This document shows, piece after piece, positions 22,540 to 32,870 of a stretch of DNA of 64,000 nucleotides. The stretch comes from Zoroaster sp. YZ-2022 (lineage: Eukaryota > Echinodermata > Asteroidea > Forcipulatida > Zoroasteridae): the NCBI GenBank assembly GCA_029582265.1, contig CM055817.1, forward strand, positions 29,134,258 through 29,198,257, read 5' to 3'. Within the stretch, counting starts at the first letter, position 1. Every line of letters begins with the position of its first letter. The notes below the pieces were generated by a model that was given only the letters and a program-made list of their open reading frames with translations, was not told the DNA's origin and did no database searches. Both the position numbers and the translations under genes were made by a program.

Positions 22540-23464
22540 AGCGCATGCACATCATAACGACGTTTCACCAATTGCTTACAAAAATAATGAAAAACACTCT
22601 TCGCAAATGCTATGAATATTTAAAGTAAAGGACATCCAAGTAAATTTCCTCGCGTCACCATTTTTTTTCTTTTCACTCAGTGCTCAGTGACGTCCTCCCC
22701 AAAATACCCCACCCGAAACAAAACAAACACCCCTTTACGTGGTAATGGTTACACTTCTACATAATTATATACATAATTCTACATAATCATAAAATTATAT
22801 TTCTTCGTTTACAAGGCTGACCCGGCAATGTTATATTAAATTACCAAACTAAAACCAGCAGAACTAAATGAACATGTAAAGTTTATTTTAATTAAAGGGG
22901 GGGGGGGGGCGGGAGAATATAACACTAATTGGAAAAAACAATCTCCACAACCCAAAAAAAAACGTTTACAGTATTAAAGTAGAATAAGTCACCCCTTTTT
23001 TTTTTTACTAGCACGTATCACTTAAAATTAAGCATTGTTTCCTCGTTACCTGGAATGTCAAACTATTTATTATGCAAAATGTAGCGATCGGTTCACGTGT
23101 ATACATTATTTACTTCAGTGCTTAGTCATGGGTGTTTTCCCCTCTGATGAAAGTCGATCTCACAATGCTCTCGACTTTATTTCATATTATGAAACTTAAA
23201 TATGATGACAACATATGTCTTATAACAACAATTAATAAAACAAAAATCACTTACTCCTTCTGATGGAGATGCTTGTGATCTAAGGTTGTATTGTATACCG
23301 TGTTAATGCATCAAAATCCTCAGTTGCAACGCCGTCATACCATATAGGTTGTTTTAATATCAAGTTTTAAACTTCAACGAGAGTTTAGATTTCTACCATT
23401 ATTTAAGGACAAGACCAAACATGCTTCGATAACCCACTGCCGGTCGTTTGCCCCAAACGACGGA
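22540..23464. other. Inside the element: presumed PolB upstream region, no gene
   Basis: AT-rich with a G-run (about 22899-22910) and homopolymer tracts. No coding sequence is supported on either strand. Confidence 0.4.
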
Positions 23465-25516
23465 GTTTACAAAACAAGTACAGACGTGTCTTGGTACGTC
23501 ACGGTTGGTGATGACTCATCGCTATTACGTCATCTTTGGATTATACCTTAAAAGCATAATACGGATATCCCATTGTCTAGCTGTATCATCGATGGTCTTT
23601 GCGCGCACTGTAATGTGTATGTTTCTCAACGTCAACGTGTAAACAAGATGTTTTTACTCGTAAATGTGTGCGATGAATTAAGTTACCTGTTAACTACGGG
23701 AGTCGATCCAAAACAAAAATTGGTACGAATTTGTGTCACTACCAAAAGCCCATTTGTTAATTAATATGCAGGGTTCACACAAACTTATCCTGATGAAATT
23801 CAAGGACATTTCAAGGGTTTTTCCAGGCTACAGCTATAGTATTGCACCATATAATAGCTCTATTGGATATTACTGGCTTTATCATACAGTTATACGAAAT
23901 GCAGACATGGTATACAGACGCAACTTGACACATTGTGACCACATTTCTCCTTGATAATGGACCAGACGGTTTATTTTTTTACAGGTTAAAATCAAATTTG
24001 GTTATTTTCTGTCGTACTTTTACTGAAATACGATTAAATTTAAGGCTATTGAGGCAAAATTTCAAGGACTTTTTTGGAGGTATTTTCAAAGTAGAGTGAC
24101 ATTTAAGGCTTTTTCAATACAAAATTTTAAATTCAAGGGTTTTTCAAGATCCGTATGAATTACCCTGTATGAATATATTCATACTTGAAATATTATGATT
24201 TGTTGTCCTCCTGAAATTACACATTTGGAATTATTAGTTGAGTTCATCAATCTAGTATTGGTCCCCAACGGGAAGTTTTTTTTATCAAACAAGGTCAGAC
24301 ATGTTTTGGTACGTCATCGTTGAATTGTGACAAGTGCGTATTATCACCAGCTGTTCTTTCATCATGGATGCTTTTTTATCAATAAATGGTTCTTGTTTTA
24401 GGATTGGTTTTACACAAACATGTAAATGTTTATTATTTATTTAATATAATAAAATATAGCATACAAGCCATGTTGAACAATTAAATAGGTATATGGTACA
24501 AACAAAATAAAATTCAACGCTTATAAGTGCAATAAGAACAGAAAAGAAACATTTTACGTTTTACATAAATGTATTCTCCAGAAGTTGTTGTTGAATTAAA
24601 TCATAGGGGTATGTTTACCACTAGTTTTTGTGTAGGAGCTTAAGATTTAAATATAGGACGATGCTGTTGAAAAGTTACACGACACAATAAATGGTTCTTG
24701 TTTTAGGATTAGTTTTACACAAACATGTAAATATTTATTATTTATTTAATATAATAAAATATAACATACGGACCATATTGAACAATATTAAATAGGTATA
24801 CGGTGCAAACAAAATGAAATTCAACGCTTAAGTGAAATTATAAAAAAAAGAACAGAAAAGAAACATTTTATGTTTTATATATATTTATTCTTCAGAAGTT
24901 GTTGTTGAATTAAATCATTGGGGTTGTGTTTACCACTAGTTTTTGTGTAGGAGCTTAAGTTTTAAATATTGGACGATGCTGTTGAAAAGTTAAACGTTTG
25001 ATTCACTCGACGCAAGTTCAGCGTAAAACAATCCACACACGGGACCGACCGGGCCCATATAATTATTCATATTCTATTTATCATACGTAATTTATAGCCC
25101 TAAACTCCATGGTTCGCAGACATGTTGTTCCAACACAGTACCCTCTGTGTCCTTGAATCTTATCCATTCATCGAACGTTCGGTGTGTGTACGCGGGAAGT
25201 TGGACTGAAGAACGAATTGGTGGGCATGTTAGAACACGACCATACAACTCGATAGCAATTGATAACGAACCAATCGGGTATGTCTGTGGACTCGTACATT
25301 CTTAACCAGGGGACGATGTTCACACTATTTGCCGACTTCTAACCCTTGTTCATAGGTATTGCGTACAGTTAGACACCCCTGTCGTTGTAATCGAGCCATC
25401 CATCCACGAGAAAATTCTATTGATAGGGGAAGACCCACAAGACCCACATGACCCACACATGTGTGGGTCATGACCCATCTGCCAAAACGGAGGTCAAATG
25501 CCCCTGCCATACTACT
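23465..25516 (-). repeat. Right terminal inverted repeat (about 2.05 kb)
   Basis: Inverse of 12035-14100 including the internal 320-bp duplication. It ends ...CATACTACT before the CACGTG at 25517. Its inner end near the TTTACAAAACAAGTACAGAC region is diverged from the left arm. Confidence 0.9.
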
Positions 25517-25522
25517 CACGTG
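25517..25522. repeat. Right 6-bp target-site duplication (CACGTG)
   Basis: Directly follows the terminal CT of the element and matches 12029-12034. Confidence 0.7.
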
Positions 25523-25969
25523 CACGTCGACGTCCAAGATCATCCAAAAAGTGATGAAAATGCCTAGTAGGCTTGATAGACCTTGGATCAACTATGGAGA
25601 AAGGCATAGACTGAACAAACCAGTACTTAACAGCATCTGTCTGGACATAATACTGGATTCTGGGTGAGCATCTCAATCATGATCAATATTATTATTTAGT
25701 TTGCATTGCTATTGATTGGTAGACAGTACATGATGTACAGTACTGTACATGATGAACACAATCATGACAATATGTCCCCTGGCAATGATGTGAAATTGCC
25801 GTAACCCCTGATTACATACTCTACATATTTGACAGGAAAAAATGTTGAAAGGGAAGCTTCAATTTTGGTTTAGAAATTAGAATCTCATATTCTCAAAATA
25901 TTATCAAACATTTTTATTTGGTCAGGACACAGGCCTTATGACCAAATTAATTTGTCCGAAGTGCTTTTA

Positions 25970-27312
25970 TCTTAGAGAGAGAGAAAAAAGTAATTATGTA
26001 AAAAATACAAGAAGTTACCAGATATAACTTTGCTAGCGACTCTTTTCTCTATGGATGGGATGGGGTTCTTCTTGAGGGGGCGGTATGAATCGGATAATAA
26101 AATGTGACTTACCTTGTCGGTGTATTGTGCTCGGTCCATGATGACTGTAGCGTTGCCTTTGTCTGCGGTGAGGATGTGGATGGAGCTGTCTCGTCGGATG
26201 TCCCGTAAAGCAGAAAGTTCTCCCTTGGAGAGGTTGGGCTTGGCTGGCTTGGCTTTACGCAGAACATCGCTCATCTGTAGTCTGACGTCATCAGCTGCTG
26301 TTTTGTTGAGTCGTCGCAGGGCTGGCTCAACTGACTGGATGATTTCTTCCGTTGGGATGGATTTGGGTGTGAGGGCGAAATTCATTCCCAGTGACAGTAC
26401 TGATGTTTCGGTAGGAGTGAGGGTGCGTTGGCTGAGGTTGACGACGGTGTGTTTCTGGAACGCGTCCTGTGAGCGGAGGTGTGAGGGTTGCCTTAGGGAT
26501 ATAGCAGATCCCGTAGGTTTACTTGAAGCGCGGTTGGAGCGAGATGTAGAAGATCTCCAAGACTCCGAGTCAGAAGGTCGTGATCCCTTAGACCGTGTGA
26601 ACGCGCGGGGGAATAGGGATGTAGAAGATCCCGTATCCAGTCTGCTAGAAGCGCGGTTGGAGTGAGATATAGGAGATCTCCAGGACTCCGAGTCGGATGG
26701 TCGTGGGGATATAGAGGATCCCTTGGACCGGGTGAACGCGCGGGGAATAGGGATATAGACGATCCCGTATCCAATCGTTGAAATCGCGAAAACTTGCTGA
26801 TCTGCTTCCGGTGGGTGGTGGTGAACACGTGTCTGCTCGAAGACGAAGTGCGGGTGGTGACTTTCTCGAAGTCCTCGGGGTGTAACGTGTCGCGAAATCC
26901 TTCTAGGTGGGATAGACTGCGGTCGGTGTCGGCGAGGGAGGAACGTGTGGAGGCGATCCTCTCACGAAGCAAGGAGGCGCTGGCTGAACGTAGGATGCGG
27001 CGGGAACGGAGGCTGCGAACTGGGTCATGGAGCTGTAGGCCTGGCGGGATAAGGTTGGAGTCTCGGCATCGTTTCAGGAAGGCGAGGTTGTTCATGAGTT
27101 TAGAACGTCTGGTCGACGCTCGTTCAAACGACCGAACCTTGGTAGTGGTATGCTCCCCGTAGAGCGTAGATAGGTAAAACTTGTAGCTTTGCATGGTGAG
27201 GATGATAAGTAAGACTAATTGCGGTGACACCATGTGGAATCTCAATTGAGTAGTAATTAGTTCTGAAAAGAACTGGGGGTACAACTCGACGTTTCGATCA
27301 GTATGCTCTGAT
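25970..27312 (-). pseudogene. Penelope-like retroelement fragment (N-terminal RT region)
   Basis: On the minus strand, after a hammerhead-like leader at about 27312-27285, comes a frame with the PLE-type phrase LAFLKRCRDSNLIPPGL. A degenerate tandem repeat of about 125 bp follows (26500-26780). In another frame come LGMNFALTPKSIPTEE, AKPNLSKGELSALRDI and ILTADKGNATVIMDRAQY, the conserved stretch before and at the start of the Penelope reverse transcriptase. Most of the RT palm and the GIY-YIG endonuclease are missing, and a frameshift lies near 26490. The fragment therefore cannot be functional. Confidence 0.8.
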
Positions 27313-27769
27313 CGTCCTCAGGAGAATGCCGGACTCTGGAAAATGCTGCTGCTTAAGTAGACTGCTGGAGGAGGCTCGAACACAGATGAGCAGACACGCT
27401 TAGGTTATCTGAATTTAAATCTTAAACAGAATTCCCCAAAGACATTTGAGGACAACAGAATTGATGGATGTTGCTGCCAGACGACTTACTATATGAAAAC
27501 GCGTATAACGCTTTATGCCGTTATATCCATGATGTGTTGTCGCATTATGATTTGCATACATAAACAAGAGTGGGTCTTTCAGCGAATGGCTGTATAAACC
27601 ACGTTTATTTATTAACTAAAATAAGTCAAATGTTTTTTAGTCGGTATCATGGCTGTTTAGTAAGTCAAACAAGAGTGGCTTTAAAAGAAACAATCTCAAT
27701 GCATGTCTATTAAGCCAAAAAAGTCTCCGGTTTCTGGGCATAGGTTGGCGCTTCAAAATCGGTCTTCTT

Positions 27770-28024
27770 ATCGAGTCCATACACGAGTCCATACACGAGT
27801 CCATACACGAGTCCATACACGAGTCCATACACGAGTCCATACACGAGGCCATACACGAGGCCATACACGAGTCCATACACGAGTCCATACACGAGTCCAT
27901 ACACGAGTCCATACACGAGTCCATACACGAGTCCATACACGAGTATGGACTCGTGTATGGACACGAGTCCATACACGAGTCCATACACGAGTCCATACAC
28001 GAGTCCATACACGAGTCCATACAC
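27770..28024. repeat. 12-bp minisatellite (GAGTCCATACAC) at the LINE 3' end
   Basis: About 21 units, with a short inverted stretch near 27941-27965 (CGAGTATGGACTCGTGTATG) that reverses the orientation of about two units. The 12-bp unit is a multiple of three, so frames stay open on both strands. Confidence 0.9.
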
Positions 28025-28488
28025 TGTTCAGCCAAGTCCGCACACACCTCTTAGCGGTGTCATTGAATTCCGCAAGATCAGCAGTAGTGCATGCTCTCTC
28101 CAGGAGGGCACAACTGAGAAGGTGTTCCATTGTCTGAGGTTCTGCTCCACAGTCACATTCCACTGAGTTAGACATAGCCCTATTTACTGAGTAGATGCTT
28201 GCAGTGTCCAACTCCAGTCCTTAAACGGTTTAGGCATTTCCACTCTGCCCATGTACAATCTGCACCAGTGGGGAGTTCTTCACTAGGTGTTAAGTGCGTT
28301 GCAATCTTTGGGGGCATACCAGTAAGCCTTGCCTTCCACGTGTTGGATCTTGATTCACTGATGTTTAGTGTGGTTTCAAGAGGGGACACTGATTTCAGGG
28401 AACTTCTTGTTTTTAGGCGGCTTTGAGAGGGAAACTGACCAAAAAGAGGATGACGTTCATATCTCTCTGATGACGTCCTCACTCTCCT

Positions 28489-28604
28489 AAAGACGATCAG
28501 AGCACACTGATCGAAACGTCGAGTTGTACCCCAGTTCTTTTCAGAACTAATTACTACTCAATTGAGATTCCACATGGTGTCACCGCAATTAGTCTTACTT
28601 ACGT
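28489..28604 (+). mobile_element. Penelope-type terminal fragment inserted in the LINE
   Basis: Inverted copy of 27186-27310: GATCAGAGCACACTGATCGA then AACGTCGAGTTGTACC, TTTTCAGAACTAATTACTAC and ATTCCACATGGTGTCACC. ACGTTCATATC appears on both sides (about 28454 and 28603), probably the target duplication. Confidence 0.7.
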
Positions 28605-29559
28605 TCATATCATCTAATTCCTGTCGTTGGCGTTCTTTCTGGCTGGCTGCAGACCTACGAATTTCAGGTGGAGCGATGCCTGCTAGGATGTATAGGTTCT
28701 CAGCGTTTGTTAGTTTAAGACACCCTGTGATCAATCTACAGCTGTTATTCAGAGCGGGGTCTAACTTCTTAGCATGAGTTGATCTTGCCCATACAGGGCA
28801 GGCATATTCAGTTGTAGAATAACTGAGTAGAATAACTAGAGCAGTAGAACGGAGGGTCTGTGGACTTGCGCCCCATCTGGTGTTATTTAGCCTGTTCAGT
28901 ATATTGTTGCGTGCATTCACTTTGGACTTGGTCTTCTCAATATGGATGTTGAATGTCAGACATCGGTCAAGAGTGACTCCAAGATATACTGGATACTCGC
29001 AGTGCTCCAGGGTTGTACCGGACCAGGTTACCTGCAACTGATGTTGGGCTTCTCTGTTTCTCAGGTAATAAGCACACACCTGTGTCTTGGTTGGATTTGC
29101 ACGAAGGTGGTTCTTTTCATAGTAGGGTGTTAATTCACTGAGAGCATTAGACAGCCTTTCTTCAACGACAGTAAAGTTGTCATCTTGTGCAGCGATTTCC
29201 AGGTCATCGGCATAAATGAAGCGGCGAGTATCATCACTTCTTGGCTGGTCATTTGTGTATTTGTCATTTGTATATTGAAAAGGAGAGAAGCAAGCACGCT
29301 CCCTTGGGGAAGTCCATTTTCAAAATCGGTGCGGTGACGTTTTTTGTTTTTTGTTGTTTTTTTGTTTTTGTACCAGTGAAGTACATGTACGCGGTTATTG
29401 GATCCAGACCAAATTTTCAATATACAAAGTATGGTGGCTAAGAGAGGCCTCACAAATCGGGCAAACGTTCATACCCCTATGTGAAAAAATCGTTTAAAAC
29501 ACAGCACGGCAGAATTTCAATCGATCCAGCAATTTCTGCTGTAATTTGACATCGTTTTT

Positions 29560-29588
29560 ATATCAATCAATCAATCAATCAATCAAAT
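29560..29588. repeat. (CAAT)n microsatellite
   Basis: Short ATCA repeats inside MITE copy 1. Confidence 0.8.
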
Positions 29589-29846
29589 TTTCTACACGCT
29601 GGTCTGAGAACTTTTGGAGTTAATTAATTATTTAGCATTCATTTGGTGTATGGTTTGGACACCTCTCGAATCAGGTGTTCTAGACTAATTTATTTCATTT
29701 ATTAGAATGTCAAATGGATGGTAAAACATTGGTGATTACCTATTTACAGAATGACAAAATTATTATCTGAAAGCTAATGATGTGAAGTTGGTAAGGTACA
29801 AATCATCCTGAAACTTGATAAGGATAATTATATAAAGTGACTAAAA

Positions 29847-30205
29847 GTACACTAAAAGAATCTGTAATGAAACAAATAAACATTATGTAAAAACAATTAC
29901 ATTAATTTGTAAACAAACATGAAACGTAATCGTCACATTCATATAAAACAACAATGAATTGTATCATATCTGATGACAAATGTGTAACCATTAGGTATTA
30001 TCCAGGGTCAGCAGGTAGTCACATTAAGTACACTCAAAGAATCAGTAATGAAACAAATAAACATTATGTAAAAACAATTACATTAATTTGTAAACAAACA
30101 TGAAACGTAATCGTTACATTCATATAAAACAACAATGAATTGTATCATCTGATGACAAATGTGTGACCATTAGTTATTATCCAGGGTCAGCAGGTAGTCA
30201 CATTG
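29847..30205. repeat. Tandem duplication of about 178 bp
   Basis: The block with AATGAAACAAATAAACATTA through CCAGGGTCAGCAGGTAGTCA occurs twice with only a few differences. Confidence 0.85.
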
Positions 30206-30510
30206 GTTTATAAGGGCCTGTGAAATAGGATAAGAACATTATGCACAACTCTTTATCCATATTCACATCACTTCTATATTTGATACTTTTGGGGCTCTGT
30301 TTGGTTTATATGCTAATAACATTTGTATATTAATGAGCAAATCAGTGCTGTCACAAGGGGATCTGATACTGGTTGATTTGTGCATAAAAGTTCACTAATT
30401 CCATATTCTTTTCACAGTAAATTTTCTTAATCAGTACATGTTTGAGGTAACCACAGTTTTCTTGAGAAAGGTTTGGGGTTATGATAATGTTTACATTCAG
30501 TGCTGCTGTG

Positions 30511-31522
30511 ACATTGAATGCCTGTTGTGTTTTCACAGAACAGAGTCCACATTGAATGCCTGTTGTGTTTTCACAGAACAGAGTCCACATTGAATGTTTT
30601 CACATTGAATGCCTGTTGTGTTTCACAGAACAGAGTCCACATTGAATGCCTGTTGTGTTTTCACAGAACAGAGTCCACATTGAATGCCTGTTGTGTTTTC
30701 ACAGAACAGAGTCCACATTGAATGCCTGTTGTGTTTTCACAGAACAGAGTCCACATTGAATGCCTGTTGTGTTTCACAGAACAGAGTCCACATTGAATGC
30801 CTGTTGTGTTTTCACAGAACAGAGTCCACATTGAATGTTTTCACATTGAATGCCTGTTGTGTTTCACAGAACAGAGTCCACATTGAATGCCTGTTGTGTT
30901 TTCACAGAACAGAGTCCACATTGAATGTTTTCACATTGAATGCCTGTTGTGTTTCACAGAACAGAGTCCACATTGAATGCCTGTTGTGTTTTCACAGAAC
31001 AGAGTCCACATTGAATGTTTTCACATTGAATGCCTGTTGTGTTTTCACAGAACAGAGTCCACATTGAATGCCTGTTGTGTTTTCACAGAACAGAGTCCAC
31101 ATTGAATGTTTTCACATTGAATGCCTGTTGTGTTTCACAGAACAGAGTCCACATTGAATGCCTGTTGTGTTTTCACAGAACAGAGTCCACATTGAATGTT
31201 TTCACATTGAATGCCTGTTGTGTTTCACAGAACAGAGTCCACATTGAATGCCTGTTGTGTTTTCACAGAACAGAGTCCACATTGAATGCCTGTTGTGTTT
31301 TCACAGAACAGAGTCCACATTGAATGCCTGTTGTGTTTTCACAGAACAGAGTCCACATTGAATGTTTTCACATTGAATGCCTGTTGTGTTTTCACAGAAC
31401 AGAGTCCACATTGAATACCTGTTGTGTTTTCACAGAACAGAGTCCACATTGAATGCCTGTTGTGTTTTCACAGAACAGAGTCCACATTGAATGCCTGTTG
31501 TGTTTTCATAGAACAGAGTCCT
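30511..31522. repeat. 38-bp minisatellite with interspersed 17-bp variant
   Basis: The main unit contains CACATTGAATGCCTGTTGTG and TTTTCACAGAACAGAGTC. A shorter CACATTGAATGTTTTCA unit is inserted at fairly regular spacing, giving a higher-order pattern. The open frames across it are artefacts. Confidence 0.95.
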
Positions 31523-32870
31523 CTCCTCGTATCTCAAGGATAAGTATCACAATTTTTACAAATTTTAAACAGCATATAATTGGTAAAAGATTTATATAAA
31601 TAACATTGCATTCCTTAGGCCCTTTTAAAAACAACTCAAACGTTATAAAAAATGATAAAATACCTGAAAATATACTTACCTTATAAGGTTACGACTTGAT
31701 CTAGGAAAAAAATATAAATATTCATCGGTGTCTTTTTATATAAATGCAAAATAGTATTTATATGTTTATATAAGACACAAATTAAAGTACTCGCCTTGCC
31801 AATGATGACCTCTCACCTGTCAGTAGTGATCTCAGTCTGTTATCGGCTTCTTTTAAAACAGGGAATGCATTTTCGGTTTTCTTAAATATTGGGACACGTA
31901 GGGCCTGTGCATGATATGACCGATTTTACAGTTAATTGTTTTGCACAGGGTTCGGTTACATAGCGCAATGAATGGGTATAATGAAACAAAAGTAAATATT
32001 AAGAAGCTTTTCAACTTATCACTCCTTTCAAATTGAAATAGATGTCATCTGCGAGTGTTAGCCGAAGTGTTTGATGACTCCCGTCAAAGAGCGTCACAAA
32101 GAGAACGCAGCATTCCTTCAAGAGGTCCTTTGCATCATATAAATGTCAAACACTCAGCAGTCCTTTGCTTGTAATCGATTGTAATAAATCAGAGAGAACG
32201 TTTTGGGTGTCAACAAGTCATGCACGATTGCCGATACGCACTACAGTTACAGACATTAACTGATAGACAGTAACATTTTCGCCCATATTTCTGCTTAACC
32301 ATATAATAATAAGAATACAATCGTACCAAACGATGCGCACAATTTAACAGTAAGCACTTATATTAACGCTGATCGTTGTGTTATCGTATATGAAAACAGT
32401 CTTGCTGGATCCCATTTCCATTACCTGGCCAATGTTGGATGTTGATGCAGTCATGTGATTTATCAGGAATATGATGACTATACCCAGAGTAGTGCGGGGA
32501 TTCCTTTACATTACAGTAACACATCAGCTCTTGCCATGGACGGATCATCATGAGCACAGGCCCTGGGCACAAATTCACCACGGGCCCATACACGCGCATA
32601 ATACTACTAGTACTATGCTTTTTTTTCCTTTTTTTTTTGAAAACCCTATTGGCTCCTGGGCCCGGGGCACGTGCCCAGTTTGCCCGTGCGGTAATCCGTG
32701 CATGGCTCTTGCATATGTATCCCCACTCCAAACGCATTTGTTTTTCAAACTTGCTTGTAAAGTGGTTTGTCGTTCAATATTATGGCTGTTAATATTAAGA
32801 ACCTGAGTATGGAGCGCCCGTTCATCACAACTATCTAATTAACTTTTTACTGACAAACTCCTAACTATTG
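31523..32870. other. No gene recognised
   Basis: A G/C-rich palindromic patch with GGGCCCGGGGCACGTGCCC near 32657 resembles the edge of an interspersed repeat. No supported exon. Confidence 0.4.

Larger units (their letters stand above)
12035..25516 (-). mobile_element. Polinton/Maverick-like element, PolB-only, 13.5 kb
   Basis: The element starts AGTAGTATGGCAGGGGCATT and ends with its exact inverse. It has inverted repeats of about 2.05 kb, AG...CT termini and 6-bp flanking duplications, all in keeping with Polintons. It encodes a protein-primed-type family-B DNA polymerase fused to C2H2 zinc fingers (17183-22177, minus). Polintons usually also carry a retroviral-type integrase, an FtsK-like ATPase, a cysteine protease and capsid genes; none of these was recognised. 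Two weak leftovers are a plus-strand coding tail (15374-15537) and an 80-codon minus-strand frame (16746-16988). The polymerase gene is interrupted, so this copy is probably a defective or non-autonomous derivative, or belongs to a reduced lineage that relies on helper functions. Confidence 0.8.
27764..29318 (-). pseudogene. 5'-truncated LINE (non-LTR retrotransposon RT fragment) with 12-bp TSD
   Basis: TTCAAAATCGGT occurs on both sides (27752-27763 and 29319-29330) and interrupts MITE copy 1 exactly. The minus strand starts in the RT at NGLPQGSVLASLLFN, passes a degraded YADD region, then YLGVTLDR, ACPVWARSTHA and TGADCTWAEWKCLNRLR, and ends with a zinc-knuckle-like CDCGAEPQTMEHLLSC and a TWLNSV tail. 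Frameshifts occur near 29130. A Penelope piece (28489-28604) sits inside. The 3' end runs straight into a 12-bp tandem array with no stop. Confidence 0.85.
27714..29610. mobile_element. Harbinger-like MITE (family A), copy 1, split by a LINE
   Basis: Left part 27714-27763 (GCCAAAAAAGTCTCCGGTTT) follows a TAA. The body resumes at 29319 (TTCAAAATCGGTGCGGTGAC) and continues with AGAGGCCTCACAAATCGGGC to about 29610, where the right tip is degraded. Copies 2 and 3 lie at 58501-59756 and 60920-61698. Confidence 0.7.

Noticed and set aside
30511..31522. CRISPR-like array
   Set aside because: Units are contiguous with no unique spacers and the host is an animal; it is a minisatellite.
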